Notes: generated by a model from the letters alone, not told the origin. 64,000 bases of DNA from Erwinia billingiae Eb661 (GCF_000196615.1 NC_014306.1:3844001-3908000), one strand, 5' to 3'; positions 40,812 through 53,900 are shown, counted from the stretch's first letter. Translations and numbers: made by a program.

Positions 40812-42044
40812 TCAGGCTTTCGCCCGCTGGCGCACGGCATACACCAGCACCACGGCGAAGCACAGCAGAGGCAGGCTGTAGGCGGTAGCGGTGCTGTAGC
40901 GATCGGCCATCGCGCCCATCAGATACGGCATAATCGCGCCACCGACAATTGCCATAATCATCAGCGAACTGGCGCGTTTAGTCTGTTTGCCCATGTTTTT
41001 CACCCCCATCGCGAACAGCGTCGGGAACATGATCGACATAAAGAAGAACACTGCCACCAGCGCAATCACCGACAGCGTTTCAATCCCCGACACCACGATG
41101 GCGCACAGCACAATGTTGATGGCGGCATACGCCACCAGCAGCGTCGCCGGACGAACGCGTCCCATCAGCCAGGTGCTGAAGAAGCGGCCAATCATAAAGC
41201 TGACCATCCCCACCGACAGCAGGTAAGAGGCGTTCTGGTTAGAGAGGTTCGCCCAGTGCTCGGTAACGTAGTTAATAAAGAAGGCACCGACGCCCACCTG
41301 CGCGGCGACATAAAAGAACTGAGCAATCACCCCGCCGGTAAAGTGGCCATGCTGCCACAGGCTTTTTTCATCGCCGCTGCTCTGCTCTTCTTCCTGCGCG
41401 CGAATGTCCGGCAGACGGGTGCGGCCAAAGACAAAGGCAATCACCAGCACTAACGCCGCAATCGCCACGTAGGTGGTTTTCACTGACGCCAGGCCATCGG
41501 TGGTGGTGCCCTGCGTGGCAGAGAAGAACAGCGATCCGCCGATCACCGGGCCAACAAACTGCCCCAGGCCATTAAACGATTGTGACAGATTCAGGCGACG
41601 TTCCGCGCCAGCCGGATCGCCCAGCACCGTGGCGTAAGGGTTGGCCGCCGTTTCCAGACAGCCTAACCCCAGCGCGATGACAAACAGCGCCAGCAGGAAC
41701 ATCTCAAAACTGCCGGCTGAAGCGGCAGGAACAAACAGCAGCGCACCCAGCGCATACAGGCACAGCCCCACCAGCACACCGGCCTTGTAACCGAAGCGAT
41801 CCATAAAGAATCCCGCCGGTAACGCCACCACAAAGTACGCGCCGAAGTAGGCCGCCTGCAACAGGCCCGACTGGGCTTTGTTGACGTGCAGCACGTCCTG
41901 GAAATGCTTATTCAGCACGTCGAGCAAGCCGTAGGAGAGTCCCCACATAAAAAACAGGACGGTGACCATAATAAAGGCCAGCCGATAGCTGGTTGCCGCT
42001 TGTCGCTCGCGATAAGCCGGCGCAGTCGTTTTATTGACTAACAT
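40812..42044 (-). CDS. L-fucose:H+ symporter-type MFS permease (FucP family)
   Basis: The 410-aa major-facilitator permease of the FucP/NanX group has about 12 transmembrane segments. Signatures are FFMWGLSYGLLDVLNKHFQDVL near the N-terminus, LIALGLGCLETAANPYATVLG-type sequence near 130, and the LSQSFNGLGQFVGPVIGG segment. The ATG at 42044 has GAGGA seven bases upstream. It is the last gene of the fucose-type catabolic operon, so it should import the pathway sugar. Specificity among L-fucose, L-galactose and D-arabinose cannot be fixed. Confidence 0.88.
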   Translation of the reverse strand: MLVNKTTAPAYRERQAATSYRLAFIMVTVLFFMWGLSYGLLDVLNKHFQDVLHVNKAQSGLLQAAYFGAYFVVALPAGFFMDRFGYKAGVLVGLCLYALGALLFVPAASAGSFEMFLLALFVIALGLGCLETAANPYATVLGDPAGAERRLNLSQSFNGLGQFVGPVIGGSLFFSATQGTTTDGLASVKTTYVAIAALVLVIAFVFGRTRLPDIRAQEEEQSSGDEKSLWQHGHFTGGVIAQFFYVAAQVGVGAFFINYVTEHWANLSNQNASYLLSVGMVSFMIGRFFSTWLMGRVRPATLLVAYAAINIVLCAIVVSGIETLSVIALVAVFFFMSIMFPTLFAMGVKNMGKQTKRASSLMIMAIVGGAIMPYLMGAMADRYSTATAYSLPLLCFAVVLVYAVRQRAKA

Positions 42045-42130
42045 GTTTCGTTCCTCGGTAGCTGTGGCCAGTACAGCGAAAAACACCGGCAGTGAAGAGA
42101 TGAGGGCCAGAAGAGAACCCGTTGATTAAC

Positions 42131-44098
<1,968 letters not shown>

Positions 44099-44099
<1 letters not shown>

Positions 44100-45388
44100 C
44101 AGGCCGGTTCCAGCGCGCGAAAGCGGTATTGTTCAATCGAGGCCGGGTACATTTCGATCGAGAATCCGGGATGTTCTGGCGGCATATAGGCCGCTCCTTT
44201 GATCACACAGGGATGAACAAAGTGCTCGTGCAGATGATCGACAAACTCAATCACCCGGCCTTCGTGGGTGCCGGCAATGCACAGATAGTCGATCATCGAC
44301 AGATGCTGGACGTATTCGCACAGCCCAACGCCGCCGGCATGCGGACACACCGGCAGATCGTATTTCGCCGCCATCAGCATCACCGCGAGGATCTCGTTGA
44401 CGCCACCCATCCGGCAGGCATCGATCTGCACCACATCGATCGCGCCGCGCATGATGAACTGTTTGAACATAATGCGGTTCTGGCACATTTCGCCGGTGGC
44501 CACTTTGACCGGCGCGATGCCTTCCCGGATGCGGCGATGCCCTTCAATGTCGTCCGGGCTGGTCGGCTCTTCGATAAACCACGGATTGGCAAACGCCAGC
44601 TTGTTCACCCAGGGAATGGCTTCATTGGTTTCCCACACCTGGTTTGCGTCGATCATCAGTTTGCGGTCCGGGCCGATCACTTCGCGGGCGATGGTCACCC
44701 GGCGAATGTCATCTTCCAGATCGCGCCCGACCTTCAGCTTCAGGTAATCAAAACCGGCATCCACCGCTTCCTGACACAGGCGACGCAGCTTGTCATCGGG
44801 ATAGCCCAGCCAGCCGGCTGAGGTGGTGTAGCAGGGATAGCCGTCAGCCAGCAGCGTTTGCAGCCGCTGATCTTTGTTGTCCGCCCGCTGACGCAGCAGC
44901 GCCAGCGCTTCCTCCGGCGTGATGCAGTCGGTGATGTAGCGGAAATCCACACAGCGCACCAGCTCTTCTGGCGACATCTCGGCCACCAGCCGCCACAGCG
45001 GTTTGCCTTCGGCCTTACTCCACAAATCCCACACCGCGTTGATCACCGCGCCGGTGGCCAGGTGGATCGCGCCTTTGTCCGGGCCAATCCAGCGCAGCTG
45101 GCTGTCGCTGGTAAAGGATCGCCAGAACGCGCCCATATCTGCGGCGATGGTAGCCAGATCGCGCCCGACCACCAGATGCTGCAGCGCATGGATTGCGGCG
45201 CAGCAAATTTCATTTCCCCGGCCAATGGTAAAGGTCAGCCCGTGGCCGCTCAGTGACGGGGTGTCGGTCTCTAAAATCACGTACGCGGCGGAATAGTCCG
45301 GGTCCGGGTTCATCGCGTCCGATCCATCCAGTGACAGCGAGGTCGGGAAGCGGATATCTTCAACGCGCAGGGCAGTAATCGTGGTCAT
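44099..45388 (-). CDS. L-fuconate dehydratase (enolase superfamily)
   Basis: The 429-aa mandelate-racemase subgroup enzyme removes water from L-fuconate to give 2-keto-3-deoxy-L-fuconate. Active-site residues fall where they do in Xanthomonas FucD: Lys217/Lys219 in YLKLKVG, metal ligands Asp247 (MIDANQ), Glu273 (FIEEPTSPDD) and Glu300 (ATGEMC), Asp323 and His350 (PHAGGVGL). The long form of about 430 aa and the capping sequence LDGSDAMNPDPDYSAAYV are typical of FucD rather than of rhamnonate or galactarate dehydratases. Confidence 0.92.
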
Positions 45389-45412
45389 AAATGCGTCCTT
45401 AACTGAACGGGC

Positions 45413-46255
45413 CTAAGCCTGAATGGTTGTCTGGCGCTGTTCACCCAGCCCCTCAATACCGAGGTGGATCTGCTGGCCGGCACGCAGGTAGACCGGCGGC
45501 TTCTGCCCCATTCCCACTCCCGGCGGCGTGCCGGTAGAAATCACATCGCCCGGCTGCAGGCTCATAAAGCGGCTCAGGTAGCTGATGATTTCCGGCACCT
45601 TAAAAATCATGGTGTTGGTATTGCCGTTCTGATAGCGCTTGCCGTCCACTTCCAGCCACATGCTGAGCTGATTGGCATCGGGGATTTCATCGGTGGTCAC
45701 CAGCCAGGGTCCTAGCGGCCCGAAAGTATCGCAGCCTTTGCCTTTGTCCCAGGTGCCGCCACGCTCAATCTGGAATTCACGTTCGGAAACGTCGTTAATC
45801 ACGCAGTAGCCTGCGACGTGGGACAGCGCATCGGCTTCGCTGATGTAGCGACCGCCTTTGCCAATCACCACGCCCAGCTCCACTTCCCAGTCGGTTTTTA
45901 CCGAGTCGCGCGGGATCTCAATCGCATCGTTCGGACCGACAATGGCGCTGGTCCATTTGCTGAAGATCACCGGCTCGTTGGGGATTTCCGCCCCGGTTTC
46001 CGCCGCATGGTCGGCGTAGTTAAGGCCGATGCAGATAAATTTGCCGACATTGCCAACGCAGGCGCCGATGCGCGGCGTGCCAGCCACTTTCGGCAGCGCG
46101 TCGACATTCAGCTGACGCAGCTTGTCCAGTGAAGCGGGCGACAAGGCGCTGCCGGCCAGATCGTCAATCACGTCGGAGAGATCGCGCAGGTTGCCCTGGG
46201 CATCAACCAGTGCCGGACGCTCTGCGCCTGGCTGGCCGTAACGTAATAATTTCAT
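45413..46255 (-). CDS. Fumarylacetoacetate-hydrolase-family 2,4-diketo-3-deoxy-L-fuconate hydrolase
   Basis: The 280-aa FAH-superfamily enzyme cleaves 2,4-diketo-3-deoxy-L-fuconate into pyruvate and L-lactate in the predicted pathway. Metal-site motifs are FICIGLNYADHAAE, KTDWEVELGVVIG and GYCVINDVSEREFQ. ISTGTPPGVGMGQKPP is diagnostic of the subgroup. The ATG at 46255 has a strong AGGAGG Shine-Dalgarno; the frame extends five codons further but would start on that site. In other pathways the same fold cleaves catechol-derived acids, but the neighbours settle the call. Confidence 0.88.
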   Translation of the reverse strand: MKLLRYGQPGAERPALVDAQGNLRDLSDVIDDLAGSALSPASLDKLRQLNVDALPKVAGTPRIGACVGNVGKFICIGLNYADHAAETGAEIPNEPVIFSKWTSAIVGPNDAIEIPRDSVKTDWEVELGVVIGKGGRYISEADALSHVAGYCVINDVSEREFQIERGGTWDKGKGCDTFGPLGPWLVTTDEIPDANQLSMWLEVDGKRYQNGNTNTMIFKVPEIISYLSRFMSLQPGDVISTGTPPGVGMGQKPPVYLRAGQQIHLGIEGLGEQRQTTIQA

Positions 46256-46284
46256 CCTTCCTCCTGTCAAAAATAGGGCGGCGA

Positions 46285-47025
46285 TCAGTTGCTCCAGCCG
46301 CCATCAATAATGTGGATCGCGCCGGTGGTGTAGGCGCTGGCATCCGAGGCCAGATACAGCGCCAGCTGGGCGATCTCTTCGGTTTTGCCAATGCGCCCTA
46401 TCGGCTGGCGCGAGACAAACGCCTGATAAACGTCGGCTTCGCTGCGCCCTTCGGCTTTAGCCTGTTCAGCAATGCGCTGCCGCAGCGACGGCGATTCCAC
46501 CGTGCCCGGACAAATGGCATTACAGCGAACACCGCGGCCGACATAATCCGCCGCCACCGACCGCGTCAGTCCAATCACCGCCGCTTTCGAGGCGCTGTAG
46601 GCAAAACGGTTTGGCACGCCCTTCACGCTGGACGCGACGGAAGACATATTGATAATCGAGCCCTTTTGCTGCGCCAGCATGCCGGGCAAAAACGCCCGCA
46701 CGGTGTGGAACATGGCGGTCACGTTCAGGTCGAGGGCAAACTGCCACTGCTGTTCCGTGCAGCTGAGGATATCGCCGCTGTGCACCACGCCAGCGCAGTT
46801 AAACAGCACATCGATGCTGCCAAGCTCTTCCGCCAGCGCGTGAATGGCCTGCGTATCGGTCACGTCCAGCACCCTGCCGGTGACGCCGGGCAGTTCCTGT
46901 AGGCGGGCAATATTGATATCGGTGGCGATCACCTCCGCGCCCGAATCGGCAAACAGTTGCGCGGTATTAAAGCCAATTCCCTGCCCTGCGGCGGTGATCA
47001 GCACTTTCTTACCCTGAAGATCCAT
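46285..47025 (-). CDS. Short-chain dehydrogenase, probable 2-keto-3-deoxy-L-fuconate dehydrogenase
   Basis: The 246-aa SDR oxidises C4 of 2-keto-3-deoxy-L-fuconate with NAD+. The coenzyme loop TAAGQGIG is at 11-18, Asp36 marks NAD preference, and Tyr143/Lys147 and Ser near 129 are catalytic. The TAAGQGIG start is typical of the KDF-dehydrogenase/BDH2-like branch. It is the first gene of the operon after the intergenic operator. Confidence 0.87.
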   Translation of the reverse strand: MDLQGKKVLITAAGQGIGFNTAQLFADSGAEVIATDINIARLQELPGVTGRVLDVTDTQAIHALAEELGSIDVLFNCAGVVHSGDILSCTEQQWQFALDLNVTAMFHTVRAFLPGMLAQQKGSIINMSSVASSVKGVPNRFAYSASKAAVIGLTRSVAADYVGRGVRCNAICPGTVESPSLRQRIAEQAKAEGRSEADVYQAFVSRQPIGRIGKTEEIAQLALYLASDASAYTTGAIHIIDGGWSN

Positions 47026-47049
47026 AACGGTTCCCGTTGATTAAAGGAC

Positions 47050-47066
47050 TAATGGTCAGGCCATTA
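47050..47066. promoter_or_regulatory. Candidate GntR/FCD operator of the fucose operon
   Basis: TAATGG-TCAGG-CCATTA is a perfect 6-5-6 inverted repeat. Its core TGGT-CAG-GCCA resembles the TGGTnnnACCA operators of FCD regulators such as PdhR and LldR. It lies in the 214-bp divergent intergenic region, 25 bp upstream of the first catabolic gene. The rest of 47026-47239 contains A/T-rich promoter-like sequence (TATGAT near 47104). Confidence 0.55.
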
Positions 47067-47239
47067 ACGGTGAAAAAAAACGTTTTAAGCGGTGCCCTTT
47101 TGCTATGATTCAGGGCATATTCAGCCGTAAAACGCGCTATTTATTTAACCAATTTTTCACATGTTAAAAACATTCCAGCAAGCCGTATTTCTGCAAACTG
47201 CTGGCTGAATCGCTTAACTGAAAAAATGCCTGGTGAGCC

Positions 47240-47992
47240 ATGCCGATAAAAAAATTAGAAAATCCAAGAATTTACCGCCAGATTGCCGATCAGCTGAAAC
47301 AGCTGATTGCCAGCGGTGAATTTCCGCCTGGCAGCAAGCTTCCTGCCGAGCGCGATCTTGCCAGTCAGCTGCAGGTCAGCCGCGCGTCGGTGCGGGAAGC
47401 GTTAATCGCGTTGGAAGTGATTGGCCTCGTGGATGTGCGCGTCGGCAACGGAGTCATTGTTTGCCATCCCGGCACCGTCGCGTCGGAAGAGCCGGTGATG
47501 ATGCAGGCTGGCCGCGATCAGTGGGCCGATGTGGATGATGAACTGGATATCCAGCTGGATTTCAGCGCCGAACTGCCGCCGTTTTCGCTGCTGCAAACCC
47601 GCCGGTTGATTGAACCTGAAACCGCCGCACTGGCCGCACGCCATGCGTCAGAAGACGAACTTGCGTTGATTGAGCAGGCTTATGAGCAGAACTGCCGCGA
47701 TAACCGGCAAGGCTCGGCGACGCATCCCGGCGATCGGCTGTTTCATATCCGCATTGCGCAGGCCAGCGGCAATCCGGCCTATGCCTTTATCATCGCCCAT
47801 CTGTTAGGACACCGTTACGGCAGCATGTTCCGCAGCCTGCAACAGCATTACACCCCGCAGGATATGCCGCATCGCTCTGAAACCGAACATCTGGCGATCC
47901 TGCAAGCCCTGCGCGCGCGCGATCCGCGTGCAGCGAAAAAAGCAATGAAGGATCATCTGGATGCGGTGATTGAAATTTTCGGTCGGGGATAA
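47240..47992 (+). CDS. GntR-family (FadR C-terminal domain) regulator of the fucose operon
   Basis: The 250-aa regulator is divergent from the seven-gene sugar operon. The winged helix (about 10-75) includes FPPGSKLPAERDLASQLQVSRASVREALIALEVIGLV. The FCD domain (about 100-245) has RRLIEPETAALAARHAS and Asp/His residues (GDRLFHIRIAQ, SETEHLAILQAL, MKDHLDAV) that may bind a metal and an acid ligand such as fuconate. Repression relieved by a pathway intermediate is the likely mode. Confidence 0.9.
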   Translation: MPIKKLENPRIYRQIADQLKQLIASGEFPPGSKLPAERDLASQLQVSRASVREALIALEVIGLVDVRVGNGVIVCHPGTVASEEPVMMQAGRDQWADVDDELDIQLDFSAELPPFSLLQTRRLIEPETAALAARHASEDELALIEQAYEQNCRDNRQGSATHPGDRLFHIRIAQASGNPAYAFIIAHLLGHRYGSMFRSLQQHYTPQDMPHRSETEHLAILQALRARDPRAAKKAMKDHLDAVIEIFGRG

Positions 47993-48018
47993 AAAAGGCC
48001 AGGGGATTAGCCCTGGCC
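47991..48018 (-). terminator. Terminator of the nar operon (between narI and the GntR gene)
   Basis: The minus strand forms GGCCAGGG-(loop)-CCCTGGCC followed by six T, about 25 nt past the narI stop. It lies immediately after the convergent GntR stop. Confidence 0.9.
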
Positions 48019-48043
48019 CTGCAATACTCCGCTCGCTAATAAA

Positions 48044-48721
48044 TTAACGGCGGTTACGCACAATCTGATAGCGGCGGGTCAGATACTCGACCGGTGCGCT
48101 CCAGATATGCACCAGGCGGCAGAAAGGGAACAGCAGGAACAGCGTCATCCCCAGTACCATATGCAGGCGGAAAATCACCGCCACGCCCTCAAGATGCTGA
48201 GAAGCCCCGCCGTGGAAGGTCACCACCGCCTGCGCCCAGGCCACCAGCTTCATCATCTCGCTGCCGTCCATATGCTGGGCCGAGAACGGGATGGTCAGTA
48301 ATCCCAGACAAACCTGCACCACCAGCAACGTCAGGATCAGGATATCGCCCACGCTGCTGGTGGCCCGCACGCGGGGATTGGTCAGACGACGCTTCAGCAA
48401 CAGCCCGCCGCCCACCAGCGTTAACAGCCCGCAAATGCCGCCGGCGATCATCGCCAGCTTCTGCTTAACGTCAATCGGCAGGAACGCTTGGTACATCCAG
48501 TGCGGCGTTAACATGCCGACAATATGGCCAAAGAAGATGCCCATAATGCCGATATGGAACAGGTTCGAGGCCAGACGCATGCCTTTTTTATCCAGCATCT
48601 GGCTGGAGCCTGCACGCCAGCTGTACTGGCCATAATCGTAGCGTAACCAGCTGCCGATCAGGAAAACCGCGCCGGCAATATAGGGATAGATGTCGAAAAA
48701 GAACTGCGATAAATAGTGCAT
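48044..48721 (-). CDS. narI: Respiratory nitrate reductase gamma subunit NarI
   Basis: Cytochrome b subunit that oxidises quinol and anchors NarGH in the inner membrane. The protein is 225 aa from [13 protein letters not shown], the E. coli length; the 49-codon extension overlaps narJ and is rejected. Five transmembrane segments are visible. Heme-ligand His residues fall in [17 protein letters not shown] and near the C-terminal [25 protein letters not shown]. Confidence 0.96.
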   Translation of the reverse strand: MHYLSQFFFDIYPYIAGAVFLIGSWLRYDYGQYSWRAGSSQMLDKKGMRLASNLFHIGIMGIFFGHIVGMLTPHWMYQAFLPIDVKQKLAMIAGGICGLLTLVGGGLLLKRRLTNPRVRATSSVGDILILTLLVVQVCLGLLTIPFSAQHMDGSEMMKLVAWAQAVVTFHGGASQHLEGVAVIFRLHMVLGMTLFLLFPFCRLVHIWSAPVEYLTRRYQIVRNRR

Positions 48722-48723
48722 GA

Positions 48724-49446
48724 TTAGTGTCCTGAGGAACGTGGCGTGGCCTGCGCCACGTCCAGATACTGAGGCTTGACCGCGCCAGCAAAGCGACGCT
48801 GATGCGTGGCCTGTTGCGCAGAGGCGCAGCCCTGCTCGCCGAGGAACTTCACCTGCTCCTCTTCCCACACCGCATCCAGCGCGGCTGGCGTATCATCGCG
48901 GGCTTCGCTTGCCACCTGGCTTTGCAACGCGTCGGCCTGCACACCGCTGCCGGACAGCGACAGCAGCGCGTCAAATAACCGCGCATACGGGCTTTCGCGC
49001 TGCTGAAGACGTGCCGCCAGCAGCGCCAGAATCGGCGCGATATCCTGTAATCCGCCGCGTGCCCGCTGCACTGAGCCGTTGCCCAGATACTCCAGGTACA
49101 GCGGCAGGTAGTCCGGCAGCTCTTTGCAATCCAGCTGCAGACCGTCGGCACGATACTGATCCAGCAGATCGACCATCGCCTGACCACGATCGCGCGATTC
49201 GCCGTGCACATGTTCGAACAGCAGCAGCGAAGTGGCGCGGCCACGATCGAACAGCTCGCAGTACTCCGCCTGCACGTCCAGCAGCGGACGGGCGCAGAAG
49301 TCGTGGATAAACTGCACCAGCGGAGCACGGCTATCCGCATCCAGTTCAGCCGCGCTTTGCAGCGCGTCCACCAGCTCGGCAGCGTGATCGAACAGCGCCT
49401 GTTCCGGGTAATCCATCAGTCGGCCAATAACACGTAAGCTGATCAT
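48724..49446 (-). CDS. narJ: Nitrate reductase assembly chaperone NarJ
   Basis: The 240-aa cytoplasmic TorD/NarJ-family chaperone loads molybdopterin and FeS into NarG before membrane attachment. Family segments are [21 protein letters not shown] and [33 protein letters not shown]. Its start overlaps the narH stop by four bases, and narI begins two bases after it. Confidence 0.95.
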   Translation of the reverse strand: MISLRVIGRLMDYPEQALFDHAAELVDALQSAAELDADSRAPLVQFIHDFCARPLLDVQAEYCELFDRGRATSLLLFEHVHGESRDRGQAMVDLLDQYRADGLQLDCKELPDYLPLYLEYLGNGSVQRARGGLQDIAPILALLAARLQQRESPYARLFDALLSLSGSGVQADALQSQVASEARDDTPAALDAVWEEEQVKFLGEQGCASAQQATHQRRFAGAVKPQYLDVAQATPRSSGH

Positions 49447-50987
49447 GACCGATCCTCCTGCGGTGGCGTTTTGCGGCCCACATCTATCGCATCAATGCGG
49501 CGGCTGTTAAACAAATTGAACTTGCTGTCGCTGCCGTGGCAACCGTCGCCAAAGCTAAAGCCACAGCCTTTGCTTTCCGGGAAGGCTTCGCGCGCCAGCT
49601 CACGGTGGCTGGAGGGCACCACGAAACGGTCTTCGTAGTTAGCGATCGCCAGGTAACGGTACATCTCCTGCGCCTGCGCTTCCGTCAGCCCAACCTGCTC
49701 CAGCGCGCGGGTATCCACTTCGCCGTCGACGGTTTCGGCGCGCTTGTAGTGACGCATCGCCAGCATCCGCTTCAGCGCCAGCAACACCGGCGCGGTATCC
49801 CCCGCCGTCAGCAGGTTCGCCAGGTACTGCACCGGGATACGCAGGCTTTCCACATCCGGCAGCACGCCGCTGTGGCCGAGTTCACCGGCATCGGCAACCG
49901 ACTGGATCGGCGATAAGGGCGGCACATACCAGACCATCGGTAAGGTGCGGTATTCCGGGTGCAGCGGCAGCGCCAGCTTCCAGTCCATTGCCATTTTCCA
50001 CACCGGCGATCGTTGCGCGGCCTCAATCACACTGTTTGGAATGCCGTCTGCCAGCGCCTGTTCAATCACCGCCGGATCGTTCGGGTCGAGGAAAATATCC
50101 AGCTGACGCTGGTAGAGATCCTGCTCGTTCTCCGCTGAGGCCGCCTGTTCGATGCGATCGGCGTCATACAGCAGCACGCCGAGATAACGAATGCGGCCGA
50201 CGCAGGTTTCTGAACAGACGGTGGGCTGACCCGCTTCAATGCGCGGATAGCAGAAGATGCACTTCTCCGACTTGCCGCTTTTCCAGTTGAAGTAGATTTT
50301 TTTGTACGGGCAGCCGGTCAGGCACATCCTCCAGCCGCGGCATTTGTCCTGATCGATCAGCACGATGCCGTCTTCGCCTCGCTTGTAAATGGCGCCGCTG
50401 GGACAGGTCGCCACGCAGGCCGGATTCAGGCAGTGCTCACACAGGCGCGGCAGATACATCATGAAGGTGTTTTCAAACTGGCCGTACATCGCTTTCTGGA
50501 TGTTATTAAAGTTCTGATCGGCGGAGCGTTTCGAGAATTCGCCGCCGAGGATCTCTTCCCAGTTCGGGCCGTTTTCGATCTTCTTCATCCGCTTGCCGGT
50601 GATCAGCGAGCGCGGACGGGCTATCGGCTGATGCTTGCCCGCTGGCGCGGTATGCAAATTCTGATAGTCATAATCAAACGGCTCGTAATAGTCATCCAGC
50701 TCCGGCACGTGCGGGTTGGCGAAGATTTTCGACAGCAGCCCGACGCGGCTGCCCATGCGTGGCTCCAGCCTGCCGTTGATTTTACGGATCCAGCCGCCCT
50801 TCCACTTCTCCTGATCTTCCCAGGCATGGGGATAGCCCACGCCCGGCTTGCTCTCGACGTTGTTGAACCAGGCATATTCCATGCCTTCACGGCTGGTCCA
50901 GACGTTTTTACAGGTCACCGAACAGGTGTGGCATCCGATGCATTTGTCGAGGTTCAGCACCATGCCGACTTGCGAACGAATTTTCAT
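49443..50987 (-). CDS. narH: Respiratory nitrate reductase beta subunit NarH
   Basis: Electron-transfer subunit with three 4Fe-4S and one 3Fe-4S cluster. The 514 aa from MKIRSQVGMVLNL compare with 512 in E. coli. Cys motifs are CIGCHTCSVTCKN (about 16), CEHCLNPACVATCP, and CRGWRMCLTGCPYKK, where Trp replaces the usual Cys and so gives the 3Fe-4S cluster as in E. coli. A fourth motif is CIFCYPRIEAGQPTVCSETC. It overlaps narG and narJ by four bases each. Confidence 0.97.
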   Translation of the reverse strand: MKIRSQVGMVLNLDKCIGCHTCSVTCKNVWTSREGMEYAWFNNVESKPGVGYPHAWEDQEKWKGGWIRKINGRLEPRMGSRVGLLSKIFANPHVPELDDYYEPFDYDYQNLHTAPAGKHQPIARPRSLITGKRMKKIENGPNWEEILGGEFSKRSADQNFNNIQKAMYGQFENTFMMYLPRLCEHCLNPACVATCPSGAIYKRGEDGIVLIDQDKCRGWRMCLTGCPYKKIYFNWKSGKSEKCIFCYPRIEAGQPTVCSETCVGRIRYLGVLLYDADRIEQAASAENEQDLYQRQLDIFLDPNDPAVIEQALADGIPNSVIEAAQRSPVWKMAMDWKLALPLHPEYRTLPMVWYVPPLSPIQSVADAGELGHSGVLPDVESLRIPVQYLANLLTAGDTAPVLLALKRMLAMRHYKRAETVDGEVDTRALEQVGLTEAQAQEMYRYLAIANYEDRFVVPSSHRELAREAFPESKGCGFSFGDGCHGSDSKFNLFNSRRIDAIDVGRKTPPQEDRS

Positions 50988-53900
50988 GGCTGTTTCTCCT
51001 GCTGGCTGCCCTGGCAATCGTCGGTGCCCTCACCGTCTAACCAGTTAACGTGATTCATTTTTCTCACCACCACGAACTCGTCACGGTTCGAGCCGACGGT
51101 GCCGTAATAGTTGAAGCCGTAGGACTGCTGCGCGTAGCCGCCAATCATATGGGTCGGCTTCGGACAGGTCCGCGTGACCGAGTTATGAATGCCTCCGCGC
51201 TGGCTGGTGATTTCCGAACCGGGAATATTCACGATGCGCTCCTGGGCGTGGTACATCATGGTCATCCCAGCCGGAATACGCTGGCTGACCACCGCGCGGG
51301 CCGTCAGCGCGCCGTTGGCGTTAAAGGCTTCAATCCAGTCGTTATCCTCAATGCCCAGCTCGCGGGCATCGTCCTCACTCATCCACACAATCGGCCCGCC
51401 GCGCGACAGCGTCAGCATCAACAGGTTGTCGCTGTAGGTGGAGTGAATGCCCCATTTCTGGTGCGGCGTCAGGAAGTTCAGCGCCTTCTCCGGGTTGCCG
51501 TTAGGCTTCTGGTTGAGGAACGGCTTCGCGGCACGGGTATCGATTGGCGGACGGTACACCAGCAGGCTTTCGCCGAAGGCACGCATCCACTCATGATCCT
51601 GATACAGCTGCTGACGGCCGCTCAGCGTGCGCCAGGGGATCAGCTCATGAACGTTGGTGTAGCAGGCGTTATACGACACATGCTCATCTTCAAGGCCTGA
51701 CCAGGTTGGGCTGGAGATAATTTTGCGTGGCTGCGCCTGAATATCGCGGAAGCGGATCTTCTCGTCTTCTTTATTCAGCGCCAGATGCGTGTGGTCGCGG
51801 CCGGTGATTTTGCTCAGCGCCTGCCAGGCCTTAACGGCCACCTGGCCGTTGGTTTCCGGTGCCAGCGAGAGGATCACTTCCGCCGCATCAATCGCGCTGT
51901 CGATATTGGGCCGACCGGCAGCAGGGCCGTCCGCCTTGACGTAGTTAAGCTGCTTCAGGAAGTCGACTTCGGTCTGGGTATTCCAGCTGATGCCTTTGCC
52001 GCCGTTGCCCAATTTATCAAGCAGCGGCCCGAGCGAGGTGAAACGCGCCCAGGTGGCCGGGTAGTCACGTTCTACCGCAATAATATGTGGCGCGGTTTTG
52101 CCTGGGATCAGCGCGCACTGGCCTTTTTTCCAGTCCTTCACCTCAAACGGCTGCGCCAGTTCGGCCGGGGAATCGTGCTGCACCGGCAGCGTGACCACAT
52201 CGGTTTCTACCCCAAGATGGCCAACACACAGCTCTGAGAAGGTTTTGGCGATCCCTTTGTAGATTTCCCAGTCGCTTTTCGACTCCCAGGCCGGATCGAC
52301 CGCCGCCGAGAGCGGATGAATAAACGGATGCATATCCGAGGTATTCATGTCGTCTTTTTCATACCAGGTGGCGGTCGGCAGCACGATATCGGAATAAAGG
52401 CAGGTGCTGGACATGCGGAAATCCAGGGTCACCACCAGGTCGAGCTTGCCTTCACCGCCGTTATCCTGCCATTCCACCTCTTCCGGCATCACGCCACCCT
52501 GACGGCCGAGGTCTTTGCCCAGAATGCCGTTTTCGGTGCCGAGTAAATATTTGAGCATGTACTCATGCCCTTTACCGGAGGAGCCCAGCAGGTTGGAACG
52601 CCAGACGAACAGGTTCCTTGGGAAGTTTTGCGGACTGTCCGGCTGTTCCGCCGCAAAGCGCAGCGTGCCCTGCTTCAGGCTGTCGACGGTGTAATCCACC
52701 GGCGACATGCCGGCCGCGTCGGCCTTAGCGGCAATGTGCAGCGGATTCACGTTGAGCTGCGGCGCGGACGGCAGCCAGCCCATGCGTTCGGAGCGCACGT
52801 TGAAATCAATCAGGCTGCCGCTGTAACGGCTTTTATCCGCCAGCGGCGACAGCAGCTCTTCGGTGGTAACCGACTCGTAGCGCCACTGGCTGGAGTGGTT
52901 ATAGAAGAACGAGGTGCTGTTCATATGGCGAGGCGGACGTTGCCAGTCCAGCGCAAAAGCCAGCGGCGTCCAGCCGGTCTGCGGCCGCAGTTTTTCCTGG
53001 CCCACATAGTGCGCCCAGCCGCCGCCGCTTTGTCCGACGCAGCCGCAGAACACCAGCATATTGATCAGGCCACGGTAGTTCATGTCCATGTGATACCAGT
53101 GGTTCATACCGGCACCAACGATGATCATCGAGCGGCCACGGGTTTTCTCTGCGTTTTCGGCAAACTCACGGGCAATACGGATGATGTTCTGACGCGACAC
53201 GCCGGTGATCTGCTCTGCCCATGCCGGGCTGTAGGCGTTGACCTCATCGTAATTCTGCGCGCAGTTGGCATCGCCCAACCCGCGTTCCAGGCCGTAGTTG
53301 GCCAGGGTCAAATCGTAGACGCTGGTCACCAGCGCTTCGCTGCCGTCGGCTAAGGTCAGGCGCTTCACCGGCAGCTTGTGCAACAGGATCTCTTCCAGCG
53401 CGACACTGTTGAAGTTCTCGCTGGTGATGCCGCCAAAGTACGGGAAGCCGACCTCAACCACCTCGTCATGCTTACCGAGCAGGCTGAGCTGAAGCTCCAC
53501 CTCCTGCTGGCCTTTGCCTTCGCGCGATTCCAGATTCCATTTGCCCTGCTCACCCCAGCGGAAACCAATCGACCCTTGCGGTGCCACCAGCTCGCCGTCC
53601 GCTTCATTGATGGCAATGGTTTTCCATTCGGGGTTGTTTTGCTGGCCCAGGCCATCGACCAGATCGCTGGCACGCAGCTGACGGCCGGCGGCATAGAAAC
53701 CACCTTCACGCGGCTCAAGCAGCACCAGCATCGGCATATCGCTGTAGCGGCGAACGTAATCGCGGAAATAGCCCACTTCACGATCGAGGTGGAACTCTTT
53801 CAGCATCACGTGGCCCATGGCCAGCGCCATCGCGCTGTCGGTGCCCTGTTTCGGGTTCAGCCACTGGTCACAGAGCTTGGCCACTTCAGCATAATCCGGC

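Noticed and set aside
48722-48868. Upstream extension of narI
   Set aside because: It lies inside narJ, has low-complexity Arg/Gly/Ala sequence, and the E. coli length is met by starting at 48721.
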